From assembly GCA_029251505.1 (NCBI GenBank), contig JAQXDG010000059.1, positions 1-36,180 of the forward strand: 36,180 bases of DNA, read 5' to 3'. Of the stretch, positions 1-8,289 are shown piece after piece. Source of the DNA: Glaciecola sp. (GTDB taxonomy: Bacteria; Pseudomonadota; Gammaproteobacteria; Enterobacterales; Alteromonadaceae). Position numbers and translations under genes: made by a program. A model generated the notes under the pieces. The model had not been told where the DNA came from and made no database searches. It saw only the letters and a program-made list of their open reading frames with translations. Numbering within the stretch: the stretch's first letter is position 1; every line of letters starts with the position of its first letter.

Positions 1-37
1 CGTTTAGTTATCTAATAGCAAATCAGTAACCCTTTCC

Positions 38-80
38 AAACCCCTTTAATGAGTGATTGTTAAAGGGGTTTGTGCTATTG
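38..80 (+). terminator. Inverted repeat, probable terminator of the upstream gene
   Basis: A perfect 12-bp inverted repeat (AAACCCCTTTAA at 38-49, TTAAAGGGGTTT at 60-71) encloses a 10-nt loop. The following bases are T-rich but interrupted (TTTGTGCTATTGTTT), so termination is plausible but not textbook. The repeat is only 42 bp from the abgT start, so it probably ends the transcript of a gene left of the window. A protein-binding operator for the transporter gene is the alternative. Confidence 0.55.
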
Positions 81-113
81 TTTCATCTGAAATAATAAGA
101 GGAATCAAAGCAT

Positions 114-1721
114 ATGGCTGAAAATTCACATTCAACGACATCGCACCCATCTCCTTCACAACCACCCCAATCAGGTTGGTTTGCCCGTTTTCTTAATGGT
201 GTAGAGTTTTTAGGAAATTTACTGCCTCATCCAGTTACGCTGTTCGCTATTTTATCGATTTTCATTGTATTGTTAAGTGGTCTGCTAGGCATGTTTGATA
301 TTGCGGTTGTCGATCCACGTCCAGAAGGCGCCAAAGGTCGTGAAGCCGATGGCATGATTGAAGTTATCTCACTCATGAGTGCTGAAGGACTACAAAAGAT
401 TGTCACCGGATTAGTCACAAATTTCACTGGGTTTGCGCCTTTAGGCACTGTGCTTGTTGCCTTGTTAGGTGTCTCTGTCGCTGAACATAGTGGCTTGTTG
501 TCGACTATTTTACGTTCATTAGTGCTTAATGCTCCGCGACAAATGGTCACGTTCATTATCGTTTTTGCCGGGATTATTTCCAATACGGCATCAGAATTAG
601 GGTATGTGGTATTAATTCCTCTCGCTGCAATGATATTTCATTCACTAGGTCGCCATCCATTAGCGGGCCTAGCGGCAGCGTTTGCTGGCGTATCAGCTGG
701 GTATTCAGCGAATTTGTTGTTAGGTACGATTGATCCGTTATTAGCTGGTATAACGACACCAGCAGCACAAATGATTGATCCAGATTACATCGTAGGTCCT
801 GAAGCCAATTATTATTTGATGTTTGTCAGTACTTTTGTGGTTGCTGCAATGGGCTATGCGGTTACCGAATACATTGTTGAACCTCGCTTAGGCAAATACA
901 ATCCGTCAGATGCACCAGAAACACTAGAGCAACCGACATTAGAAGCACCGACAGTCAAAGAACGTCATGCAATGAAAATGGCAGGTTGGTCATTTTTATT
1001 ATTAGCAGGAATATTAGCCCTGACAATCGTCCCAGAGTGGGGCATTTTACGTCACCCTGAAACTAATGCTGTCACTGGATCGCCATTTTTAAAGGGCATT
1101 GTTGCGTTTATCTTTATTACCTTTGCAATCCCAGGTTTTGTCTATGGTAAGTATGCTGGCACTATGCATAATGACCGCGATGTGATTGATGCAATGGCAA
1201 AAAGCATGAGTACTATGGGGCTGTATATTACGCTGGTATTTTTTGCTGCCCAGTTTGTGGCATTTTTTAAATGGACTAATTTAGGTACTGTGCTTGCGGT
1301 AAAAGGCGCGGCTGCCATCCAGGCTGTTGGCTTTGATGGCCCTGAAATCTTTATTTTGTTTATCCTGATGTGTGGGGTAGTGAACTTATCATTAGGCAGT
1401 GCCTCGGCGCAGTGGGCGGTAACCGCACCCATTTTTGTGCCCATGTTGATGCTAGTGGGTTACTCACCTGAAGTGATCCAAGCAGCTTATCGTATCGGTG
1501 ATTCGGTAACCAATGTCATTTCGCCAATGATGAGTTACTTTGGTTTGATCCTCGCAATGGCGGTGAAATATAAAAAAGATACTGGTATGGGGACGATGAT
1601 AGCCATGATGTTGCCATATTCAATGGTATTTATATTGGGCTGGACATTGTTATTTTATATTTGGGTCTTTGCGTTAGGCTTGCCAGTTGGTTTTGGTACG
1701 CCGACATACTATGCGCCATAA
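114..1721 (+). CDS. abgT: AbgT family transporter
   Basis: A 535-residue polytopic inner-membrane protein of the AbgT family. Members import p-aminobenzoyl-glutamate, or in several bacteria export sulfonamides and other p-aminobenzoate-like compounds. A short hydrophilic, Ser/Pro-rich N-terminus (about residues 1-22) precedes many hydrophobic segments. Family-like stretches include NTASELGYVVLIPL (near 157-170), SAGYSANLLLGTIDPL (near 193-208) and GDSVTNVISPMMSYFG near the C-terminus, resembling the two re-entrant hairpins of the fold. A good ribosome-binding site (AAGAGGA, 97-103) lies 10 nt before the ATG. Length is close to the family norm of about 510-540. No abgA/abgB hydrolase genes are adjacent, so a catabolic operon is not supported and the real substrate is unknown. 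The symbol denotes the family only. Confidence 0.88.
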   Translation: MAENSHSTTSHPSPSQPPQSGWFARFLNGVEFLGNLLPHPVTLFAILSIFIVLLSGLLGMFDIAVVDPRPEGAKGREADGMIEVISLMSAEGLQKIVTGLVTNFTGFAPLGTVLVALLGVSVAEHSGLLSTILRSLVLNAPRQMVTFIIVFAGIISNTASELGYVVLIPLAAMIFHSLGRHPLAGLAAAFAGVSAGYSANLLLGTIDPLLAGITTPAAQMIDPDYIVGPEANYYLMFVSTFVVAAMGYAVTEYIVEPRLGKYNPSDAPETLEQPTLEAPTVKERHAMKMAGWSFLLLAGILALTIVPEWGILRHPETNAVTGSPFLKGIVAFIFITFAIPGFVYGKYAGTMHNDRDVIDAMAKSMSTMGLYITLVFFAAQFVAFFKWTNLGTVLAVKGAAAIQAVGFDGPEIFILFILMCGVVNLSLGSASAQWAVTAPIFVPMLMLVGYSPEVIQAAYRIGDSVTNVISPMMSYFGLILAMAVKYKKDTGMGTMIAMMLPYSMVFILGWTLLFYIWVFALGLPVGFGTPTYYAP

Positions 1722-1782
1722 GGCACGCAATATACTTGAGATAGCGCAAATAAAACTAAGCCAAAATACGATATATTACGTA

Positions 1783-1810
1783 TTGGTTAGATATAATTTA
1801 ATCATATAAA
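1783..1810 (+). promoter_or_regulatory. Possible hemH promoter
   Basis: TTGGTT (1783-1788) and TATAAA (1805-1810) are separated by 16 bp in the otherwise gene-free 108 bp between abgT and hemH. A TATAAT at 1792-1797 has no good -35 partner. Both assignments come from pattern matching in AT-rich DNA. Confidence 0.3.
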
Positions 1811-1829
1811 GTTGTGGGATAATTAATTT

Positions 1830-2909
1830 ATGAAGTACACATCTAATTCGGTGTTTACCCATTCGCAAACAGATAAAATAGGCATATTAGTCAGTAATTT
1901 AGGCACGCCTGAAGCGCCAACCAAACAAGCGCTTAAGCCGTATTTAAAGCAATTTTTATCGGATCCGCGCGTTGTTGAAGTCCCCAAATTGATTTGGTGG
2001 TGCATCCTTAACTTGATTATCTTACAAATTCGCCCTAAGCGTTCCGCTGCTGCGTACGCAACGGTGTGGACCGAAGATGGCTCGCCATTATTAACGCATA
2101 CCAAAAACCAAGCAAGCGCGTTACAAGCCAAGTTTGATGCGCATAGTCCGGGTAAATACATTGTTGGCTATGCAATGCGCTATGGTCAGCCAAGTGTTGA
2201 AAATGCCATGAATCAATTACTAGAGCATGGTGCTAGAAAAGTTGTTGTATTACCTTTGTATCCACAATATTGTGCATCTACCAGTGGTTCTACCTTTGAT
2301 GCGCTAGCAAATGATTTTACTCAGCGTCGCTGGTTACCTGATTTACGCTTCATTTCCCATTACCACGATGATGCCCGTTATATTAGTTGTTTGGCTGATA
2401 GCATTAAAGCTCATTGGGCTCAGCATGGCCGTACCGATAAGTTGATTTTTTCATATCATGGGATCCCTAAACGTTATCTATTAAATGGCGACCCTTATCA
2501 CTGTGAATGCTACAAAACGACACGTTTGGTTGCTGAAGCACTCGGGCTTCAAGCTGATGAATATATGACAACCTTTCAGTCACGTTTTGGTCGTGAGGAA
2601 TGGCTCACTCCCTATACGGACGAAACTTTAAAAGCCTTACCTGAGCAAGGTGTGCATTCGTTGCAGGTTATCTGTCCGGGCTTTAGCTCTGATTGTCTCG
2701 AAACAATCGAAGAGATTGGTGAAGAAAATCGTGAATATTTCATGGAAAATGGCGGTAAAGAGTACCAATACATTCCCTGTCTTAACTCTGATGATGCACA
2801 CATTGAGATGCTATTTAATTTGCTTCAAGATAATTTACACGGCTGGGATGTGGAACAAGATATGTCAGTTCGTGCTGCTGAGGCAGCAAAACTCAATGCC
2901 CCAGTTTAA
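1830..2909 (+). CDS. hemH: Ferrochelatase
   Basis: Ferrochelatase inserts Fe2+ into protoporphyrin IX to make protoheme, the last step of heme synthesis, in the cytosol or at the inner membrane. The 359-residue product shows the family landmarks in order: GILVSNLGTPEAPT (18-31), LPLYPQYCASTSGST (141-155), FSYHGIPKRY with the metal-binding His210, the TTFQSRFGREEW segment (247-258) and DCLETIEEIGEE with the conserved acidic residues from Glu291. Length fits the proteobacterial form. The ribosome-binding site is weak (GTGGGAT upstream), but no better start is seen and the N-terminus aligns with the family. The stop codon falls within a 13-bp tandem repeat. No other heme genes are nearby. Confidence 0.96.
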   Translation: MKYTSNSVFTHSQTDKIGILVSNLGTPEAPTKQALKPYLKQFLSDPRVVEVPKLIWWCILNLIILQIRPKRSAAAYATVWTEDGSPLLTHTKNQASALQAKFDAHSPGKYIVGYAMRYGQPSVENAMNQLLEHGARKVVVLPLYPQYCASTSGSTFDALANDFTQRRWLPDLRFISHYHDDARYISCLADSIKAHWAQHGRTDKLIFSYHGIPKRYLLNGDPYHCECYKTTRLVAEALGLQADEYMTTFQSRFGREEWLTPYTDETLKALPEQGVHSLQVICPGFSSDCLETIEEIGEENREYFMENGGKEYQYIPCLNSDDAHIEMLFNLLQDNLHGWDVEQDMSVRAAEAAKLNAPV

Positions 2910-2944
2910 GCGCTAATGTTAAGCGCTAATTTTAAGCACTAAGT
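2906..2944 (+). repeat. 13-bp tandem repeat, three units, at the hemH stop
   Basis: Three consecutive 13-bp units: TTAAGCGCTAATG (2906-2918), TTAAGCGCTAATT (2919-2931) and TTAAGCACTAAGT (2932-2944). The first contains the hemH stop codon (2907-2909) and the last ends 22 bp before the next gene. Units 1 and 2 differ at one position. Function unknown. It is a short candidate slippage-prone tract. Confidence 0.85.
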
Positions 2945-2966
2945 AAAAGCATTAAAAGGAATAAGA

Positions 2967-3362
2967 ATGCAAGCCCCCAAGGAACTCAAGCAAGCCCAAG
3001 ATATCGCTAATCTACTTGATATGGCGATTAAGATCCCATTTATTGGGGTCAGAGTCGGATTGGATTTTTTGGTTGGTCTCATTCCTGTCTTAGGCGATAC
3101 CATTATGCTGTTAGCAAGTTTACGGATTGTCCATTTGGCAGATAAAATGAATGTGCCTGCTGATATTAGAAAGTTAATGCTGCGCAATGCACTGTTAGAT
3201 TATGGGCTTGGTTTTATTCCTATTGTTGGGGATATTGTGGATGTGTTTTATAAAGCAAACATTAAAAATGTGAGGTTGATGGAACGTTGCTGGATCACTG
3301 AAAATAAAGGTGCAGTAGATGCCCACACCCAAGCGTTATTGGCTGATTGGGAAGCGCATTAA
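2967..3362 (+). CDS. DUF4112 family protein
   Basis: A 131-residue protein matching the DUF4112 pattern. Two hydrophobic halves each carry an IP-x-x-GD motif (IPVLGD at 39-44 and IPIVGD at 84-89), the first within GLDFLVGLIPVLGD and the second within GLGFIPIVGDIVDVFYKAN. This suggests a small integral membrane protein with two related hairpins. No biochemical role is established for the family. The start has a good ribosome-binding site (AAGGAATAAGA, then ATG). The gene follows hemH by 57 bp, including the tandem repeat, and its 3' end overlaps the convergent DUF2237 gene by 4 bp. Confidence 0.8.
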   Translation: MQAPKELKQAQDIANLLDMAIKIPFIGVRVGLDFLVGLIPVLGDTIMLLASLRIVHLADKMNVPADIRKLMLRNALLDYGLGFIPIVGDIVDVFYKANIKNVRLMERCWITENKGAVDAHTQALLADWEAH

Positions 3363-3721
3363 TTAGTCTGATGGCTATGAGCTTTCAGTCTATCTAAGGT
3401 GATCACCGATAAAGCGGCTTCTGATGTGGCTTCCAAAATCACAGGTGGTGCAACACCTGCCTGATCAGCTTGTGCCCATCGCATTGCACACAAACACCAC
3501 TTATCGCCAGCGACTAAGCCTTTGAATTGGTATGCCGGGTTGGGGGTGATTAAATCGTTGCCTATTCGTTGCTGCATCAATAAAAATTCATCAGTCATAA
3601 TCGCACAGACAGAATGGTTACCTCTGTCAGAGGAAATGACGCTACACAACCCATCCCGCTGGAATCCTGTACCAGCGCAGCAGGGCACTAACGGTTTACC
3701 TAAAACATTTAACTCTGGCAT
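3359..3721 (-). CDS. DUF2237 family protein
   Basis: A 120-residue cytosolic protein recognisable as DUF2237 from NVLGKPLVPC (5-14), the TGFQRDGLC block (18-26), the HSVCAIMTDEFL block (36-47), the FKGLVAGDKWCLCAMRW block (66-82) and APPVILEAT (91-99). Six cysteines (14, 15, 26, 39, 76, 78) and the invariant WCLCAxRW stretch suggest metal or redox chemistry, but no function is known for the family. A good ribosome-binding site (AAGGA on the minus strand) precedes the ATG. It is divergent from ubiG, sharing a 107-bp intergenic region, and convergent with the DUF4112 gene (4-bp overlap). Confidence 0.85.
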   Translation of the reverse strand: MPELNVLGKPLVPCCAGTGFQRDGLCSVISSDRGNHSVCAIMTDEFLLMQQRIGNDLITPNPAYQFKGLVAGDKWCLCAMRWAQADQAGVAPPVILEATSEAALSVITLDRLKAHSHQTN

Positions 3722-3828
3722 GCCAGTTCCTTATAATTTACTAAAAATAAATACACCAATCTATATAGCGTGTTGTTACGTATAAAGTTCAATCGACTAA
3801 CCACATCAAGATCTTCACAGAGAATTTA

Positions 3829-4635
3829 ATGTTAGATAAAAGTCAGTTAAACGGCAAGATAAGTTCGACCCTCAACCCACAAGAAGTCGCGAAATTTGAT
3901 AGTTTAGCGGAACAATGGTGGGATCCGATTGGTAAATATGGTCAAGCTATCGCTTTTAATCATGCCAGATTAGCATATTTTACGACTCATATTGGGACGC
4001 ACTTTGAAATAGATTTACGCTTCAAACCGCAACCAAATGCCAATTTATGGCAATTATATGACCTAGGAACGCCATTCCAAGGATTATCTGTACTGGATGT
4101 AGGTTGTGGCGGAGGATTAGTGTCAGAACCCTTAGCTCATCTTGGCGCGAACGTCACAGGGATTGACGCATCCGCCATGAGTATTAATGTCGCCAAGCGC
4201 CATGCGACTAATACAGGTACTCAGGTCGATTATCAACATGCGTTAGCAGAAGAGCTGGTGGCATCAGGGCAGCAATTCGATGTTGTGATTAATGCTGAAG
4301 TGGTTGAGCATGTAGCAGACCAAGCTGAGTTAATCGCCCAATGTGCTAAGTTAGTTAAACCGGGTGGGATGCTTATTTTAGCGACGTTAAACCGAACGTT
4401 GACTGCGTTTGTATTTGCGATTGTCGGGGCTGAATATGTGCTGAGGTATTTACCGATTGGTACCCATAGCTGGCGTAAATTTGTCAAACCCAGTGAATTG
4501 GTGACTTGGACCCAAGCTGCTAATTGTCATTTAACTCACGAAACCGGCATGAAGTTTAATGTACTGAGTAAACAATGGCGTTATAGTGATAGTATGGCAA
4601 TTAATTATGTACAGTGTTTTACTAAGAGACTGTAA
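3829..4635 (+). CDS. ubiG: UbiG-like 3-demethylubiquinol / polyprenyl-dihydroxybenzoate O-methyltransferase
   Basis: A class I SAM-dependent methyltransferase of 268 residues with motif I LDVGCGGG at 89-96. It has UbiG-type signatures: AEVVEHVAD, VKPGGMLILATLNR, VGAEYVLRYLPIGTHSWRKFVKP and a terminal INYV. UbiG carries out both O-methylations of ubiquinone synthesis at the inner membrane. Two oddities: the protein is about 30 residues longer than E. coli UbiG because of an insert before motif I (about 52-85), and the usual PLH-x-x-NP-x-R segment is altered to QAIAFNHARL (39-48). From memory of the families, segments such as GGGLVSEPLAHLGA resemble alphaproteobacterial or mitochondrial UbiG/Coq3 more than the enteric form. 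It could be the main UbiG or a transferred paralogue. The next gene starts 28 bp downstream. Confidence 0.75.
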   Translation: MLDKSQLNGKISSTLNPQEVAKFDSLAEQWWDPIGKYGQAIAFNHARLAYFTTHIGTHFEIDLRFKPQPNANLWQLYDLGTPFQGLSVLDVGCGGGLVSEPLAHLGANVTGIDASAMSINVAKRHATNTGTQVDYQHALAEELVASGQQFDVVINAEVVEHVADQAELIAQCAKLVKPGGMLILATLNRTLTAFVFAIVGAEYVLRYLPIGTHSWRKFVKPSELVTWTQAANCHLTHETGMKFNVLSKQWRYSDSMAINYVQCFTKRL

Positions 4636-4663
4636 CAAAGGACTGCAAAAACAGGACTGTCAA

Positions 4664-5275
4664 ATGAAAATTTATGATTCGAAAACAGCACCGACTCCTA
4701 GACGAGTGAGAATGTTTTTAGCCGAAAAAGGTATTGATGTTGATTATGTTCAAATTGATATTGTGGGCGGTGAAAACTTATCCGCCGAAATGAAAGCTAA
4801 AAATCCGTTGGCTAAAGTCCCTATTTTAGAATTAGATGACGGTACCTGTATTAGTGAGGCAAATGCGATTTGTCAGTATTTTGAAGCATTACAGCCAGAA
4901 CCTGCGTTATATGGTCACGATCCTTTAAGTAAAGGGATCATTGCCCAGTGGCAACAACGCGCTGAGTTATATTTATTTATGCAGGTTGGGATGTGTTTTC
5001 AACATTCGACTGGGTATTTCAAAGACCGCATGAACCCGATACCTGAATTTGGCAAAGAAGCGGGTCTAAATGCACAGCAATTTATGCAACTGCTTGACCA
5101 ACATTTAGCAGAAAACCACTATCTAGCGGGTGAACAATTCAGTGTTGCGGACATTACTGCATTTACTGCGATTGATTTTGCCCGTGTGGTGAAGATTAGG
5201 ATCTTACCTGAACAAGTCAATCTGCAGCGTTGGTATGATGAAATAAAGCAACGGCCTAGCGCTCAGACCGAATAA
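4664..5275 (+). CDS. Glutathione S-transferase family protein
   Basis: A 203-residue GST-like protein. The N-terminal thioredoxin-fold domain (about 1-77) includes SKTAPTPRRVRMFLAEKG (6-23), the cis-proline stretch KVPILELDDG (51-60) and the glutathione-contact segment CISEANAICQYFE. A helical C-terminal domain contains FSVADITAFTAIDFA, the capping-box region. The family conjugates or reduces with glutathione; the substrate is unknown. The frame is open upstream to an ATG at 4586, but the start at 4664 is preferred: AGGA (4653-4656) precedes it, it lies past the ubiG stop (4635), and MKIYDSK is the normal GST N-terminus. Probably cotranscribed with ubiG. Confidence 0.88.
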   Translation: MKIYDSKTAPTPRRVRMFLAEKGIDVDYVQIDIVGGENLSAEMKAKNPLAKVPILELDDGTCISEANAICQYFEALQPEPALYGHDPLSKGIIAQWQQRAELYLFMQVGMCFQHSTGYFKDRMNPIPEFGKEAGLNAQQFMQLLDQHLAENHYLAGEQFSVADITAFTAIDFARVVKIRILPEQVNLQRWYDEIKQRPSAQTE

Positions 5276-5325
5276 CGTCATATATCGACTTAGGTAAGCA
5301 GCACTGGGACAATTATTGCTTGTTA

Positions 5326-6222
5326 TTAGTCACGCCAGCGTTTGGTGATATCGTCGTAGGCATCAATGCGACGGTCACGAAAATACGGCCATATACGCTT
5401 AATATCTTCAGTACGTTGCAAATCAAGATCGACGATTAAATTTTCTGGTTGATCAGTCGAAGCTTGAGCGAGTAATTCTCCTTGTGGGCCTGCAACAAAG
5501 CTTGTCCCCCAAAATTCAATCCCTTCTTCACCGTTTGGTGATAATTCAAATCCAGTGCGATTAGCTACCACCACAGGGACTGAATTAGCAACAGCGTGAC
5601 TGCGTTGAATGATTTGCCATGCATCACGTTGACGCGCTTGTTCTGCTGCTGTGTCATTTCGATCCCAACCAATTGCCGTTGGGTAAAATAAAATCTCCGC
5701 ACCTGCCATTGCCATTAACCGAGCAGCTTCTGGATACCATTGATCCCAACAGACTAAGACACCCAGTTTACCGATAGACGTATCGATTGGCGTAAAGCCA
5801 AGATCACCTGGCGTAAAATAAAACTTTTCATAAAAACCGGGATCATCAGGGATATGCATTTTGCGATAGATCCCGGCAATATCGGCGCTACAGTCGTATA
5901 CGACAGCGGTGTTGTGATACAAACCGGCAGCACGTTTTTCAAACATAGAAGTGATCAATACAATATTTAATTCAGCGGCTAATGCTCCAAAGAAGGCATG
6001 GCCTTCGCCCTCAATCGGCTCGGCTAAATCAAACACGTCCACATCTTCGGTTTGACAAAAATACAAGGTGCTGTGTAGCTCTTGGAGTAATACGCAGCGA
6101 CATCCATCTTGCGCTAACTGGCGAATTTGGGAGGCACTGTCTTGCCAATTAGTGTATTTGTCATTCCCTGAAATAGCTTGTTGGACAACACCAACTCTGA
6201 CTTTTGGTTTAGATGATTGCAT
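5326..6222 (-). CDS. aguB: N-carbamoylputrescine amidohydrolase
   Basis: A nitrilase-superfamily enzyme that hydrolyses N-carbamoylputrescine to putrescine, CO2 and ammonia, the second step of the agmatine route. The 298-residue sequence has the Glu-Lys-Cys triad: Glu48 in LLQELH, Lys121 in IYRKMHIPDD and Cys158 in VLVCWDQWYPEAAR. The CWDQWYPEAAR wording is characteristic of AguB rather than generic nitrilases. The C-terminal RTEDIKRIWPYFRDRR block also matches. The start ATG at 6220-6222 gives a standard N-terminus (KVRVGVVQQAI). It is the last gene of the minus-strand unit folM-aguA-aguB, 68 bp after aguA, and convergent with the GST gene. Confidence 0.95.
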   Translation of the reverse strand: MQSSKPKVRVGVVQQAISGNDKYTNWQDSASQIRQLAQDGCRCVLLQELHSTLYFCQTEDVDVFDLAEPIEGEGHAFFGALAAELNIVLITSMFEKRAAGLYHNTAVVYDCSADIAGIYRKMHIPDDPGFYEKFYFTPGDLGFTPIDTSIGKLGVLVCWDQWYPEAARLMAMAGAEILFYPTAIGWDRNDTAAEQARQRDAWQIIQRSHAVANSVPVVVANRTGFELSPNGEEGIEFWGTSFVAGPQGELLAQASTDQPENLIVDLDLQRTEDIKRIWPYFRDRRIDAYDDITKRWRD

Positions 6223-6290
6223 AGTTCGCTCTCAATGCTGCCGATGGTGTTACATGAACACTTACTGGCATGTGGTTTTTTTAAAATAAG

Positions 6291-7373
6291 TTATACTGCT
6301 ACTACCGTGACTTGTGCTAACGCTTGTGCAATCCAGTGTGGCTGAATAACGCCTTGTGGTACTTGCATGGTAATACAATGTAATGAGCCATATTGTCGGA
6401 TTAACGTCGCACAATTCACTGGAATAATCTGATGATGCGGATAAGCTCTGGCTAACACAGCCATAGCGTCTTTATCTTCAGGCACACCATAGACCGGTGC
6501 CAATATGAGATCATTAAAAATCAAAAAGTTGGCATAGGATGCGGGTAAGCGTTCGGCACCTTTACCGACATTATCAAGATCGTCAATGCCATCCATAATA
6601 TGCGGCAACGGTAGGGCGAAAAGCGTATGTTCAGGGAACGCACATTGTAATTCTTGCGCCATCGCATCAAGTCCGGAAAAATGTGAGTCATCTGGGCGAT
6701 TGTTTGCTCCCTGATACACGATCCCTTGATGCAACGTAAAACGCGCTAGAGTATCAATATGACCGTCGGTGTCATCGTTTTCTAAATGACCGTGGTGCAA
6801 AATGGTCACTTGCTGAGCGCCTAAATGGTCACTAAATAACGCATGATAGTCTTGCTCAGTGAGCTGGGGGTTACGTTTAGGATGCAATAAACATTGTGCA
6901 GTGGAAAGTAAGTGACCGTCGCCATCAATTTCTAGTGCACCGCCTTCGACAATTTCAGGATAGCTGATCAACGGCTGTGACAACAATGGAGCAAAATAAC
7001 GACGATTGACTTGTGTATCGAGATCCGCCGCATATTTATCTGCCCAGCCATTAAATTCAAATTCAATCGGCTGTACTTGCCCGTCATGTTCGACAGTCAA
7101 AAATCCATAATCACGAACCCAAGTATCATTGAATTGTGCCGGTACAATTAATACCCCAGTGAAATCTGCAAGTCGCATTTGTACATCAACAATGTCTTGT
7201 TCTGCAACTAACAACACAACTACGCCCGTGGATTGGGTAATATGGGTGATAATGTTAAGATACACAGCACGGGTGTCTTGTAACCAAGGCGCCCAATCGG
7301 TTTGTTGATGTGGCCAAGCTAAAATCACGGCTTCTTGGGTTACCCACTCTGGTAATAATTGATAGGTCATCAT
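6291..7373 (-). CDS. aguA: Agmatine deiminase
   Basis: A guanidine-modifying enzyme that converts agmatine to N-carbamoylputrescine and ammonia, supplying AguB next door. The 360-residue protein carries DTWVRDYG (83-90), FNGWADKY (107-114), EGGALEIDG (143-151), the catalytic His/Asp in DGHIDTLARF (203-212) and the nucleophile Cys333 in YGSLHCITMQ. Two Met codons open the frame; either may be used. A paired aguA-aguB is the usual bacterial arrangement for making putrescine from arginine via agmatine, or for agmatine catabolism. No speA (arginine decarboxylase) or aguR regulator lies in the window. It follows folM by 39 bp on the same strand. Confidence 0.95.
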   Translation of the reverse strand: MMTYQLLPEWVTQEAVILAWPHQQTDWAPWLQDTRAVYLNIITHITQSTGVVVLLVAEQDIVDVQMRLADFTGVLIVPAQFNDTWVRDYGFLTVEHDGQVQPIEFEFNGWADKYAADLDTQVNRRYFAPLLSQPLISYPEIVEGGALEIDGDGHLLSTAQCLLHPKRNPQLTEQDYHALFSDHLGAQQVTILHHGHLENDDTDGHIDTLARFTLHQGIVYQGANNRPDDSHFSGLDAMAQELQCAFPEHTLFALPLPHIMDGIDDLDNVGKGAERLPASYANFLIFNDLILAPVYGVPEDKDAMAVLARAYPHHQIIPVNCATLIRQYGSLHCITMQVPQGVIQPHWIAQALAQVTVVAV

Positions 7374-7412
7374 TGATAGCTCATAGTGTTAATTCTTAAT
7401 TTATCGGGTTGC

Positions 7413-8120
7413 TTATTTTAAATGTCTGCCGCCGTCTAAATGCATAGTTTGTCCGGTAACAAAGTCACAATCGAACAAATAATTCATCGCTTTAACCGCT
7501 TCTTGTGGGCCTGGACAAATTTGTAATAACGATTTTTGTAATGATTTGGCTTTATAGGCATCCGAATCCTGTTCGTTAAACATTAATAACGCTGGTGCAA
7601 TGCTATTCACTTTAACATTCGGTGCGAGTAGGGTCGCAAAAGACAGCGTAAGATTATGTAAGGCGGCTTTACTTGCAGCGTACGCAATATGCTTTTTACT
7701 GCCTGTATCCTGCACATAGTCAGTCATGTGGATAATATCAGCGACACCATCAAAAGCGAGTAATTTTTGCTGTAACGCGAGGTTAATTTCATATGGTGCT
7801 TGGGCATGGACTTGCATCATTTTTTGCATTAATTGTGCATAGTTGTCTGTCCCTGCTTCTTGATCCCAATCTGACGCATTATGGATTATCGCACGTAATG
7901 CAGCATAGTCAGTATTGACCAATTGGCATAAACGAGCGATGTCGTCAGGTTGGGCAAAATCACATTGGATCATGCGTGCACCTTGATCGGCGAGTGCGTC
8001 CACTTGCGGCTTGTGAGTGCGATAAGTAATGATGACCGTTTCGCCTTGGGCAATTAATGCTTCGGCCATGGCTAAGCCGAGTCGTTGTGCTCCACCGGTA
8101 ATTAGTATTGCTGCGCTCAA
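7413..8120 (-). CDS. folM: Dihydromonapterin / dihydrofolate reductase, SDR family
   Basis: A 235-residue short-chain dehydrogenase closely resembling E. coli FolM, which reduces dihydromonapterin to tetrahydromonapterin and has weak dihydrofolate reductase activity. Visible features are the NADP-binding ITGGAQRLG (7-15), IIHNASDW (78-85), the FolM-type HMTDYVQDTGSKKHIAYAASKAAL block with Tyr147 and Lys151, VNSIAPALLMFNE, and the terminal HLDGGRHLK. Divergent folE lies 169 bp away, so first-step pterin synthesis and a late reductase sit back to back. folX is absent from the window. Downstream on the same strand are aguA and aguB; a functional link to polyamines is not known. Confidence 0.9.
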   Translation of the reverse strand: MSAAILITGGAQRLGLAMAEALIAQGETVIITYRTHKPQVDALADQGARMIQCDFAQPDDIARLCQLVNTDYAALRAIIHNASDWDQEAGTDNYAQLMQKMMQVHAQAPYEINLALQQKLLAFDGVADIIHMTDYVQDTGSKKHIAYAASKAALHNLTLSFATLLAPNVKVNSIAPALLMFNEQDSDAYKAKSLQKSLLQICPGPQEAVKAMNYLFDCDFVTGQTMHLDGGRHLK

Positions 8121-8289
8121 AATGGTATCCTTATATAGAAATATGAGTAAACTATGGATCGAAAAACTGAATATTTTTAATAGTTTACCTAATTAAAAAG
8201 AGTAACGCGTTAAATAATATAGATTTTTTTAATCCGAAATCAGTTGTTGCACCGTATACTATTACTCACTTTGAATGATGGATTGACTT

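Noticed and set aside
4586-4663. A 26-residue N-terminal extension of the GST-like protein
   Set aside because: It overlaps ubiG and does not resemble a GST N-terminus; the ATG at 4664 has a proper ribosome-binding site.
8243-8260. TTGTTG and TATACT as the folE promoter
   Set aside because: The hexamers are only 5 bp apart and cannot form one promoter; no -35 fits the TATACT.
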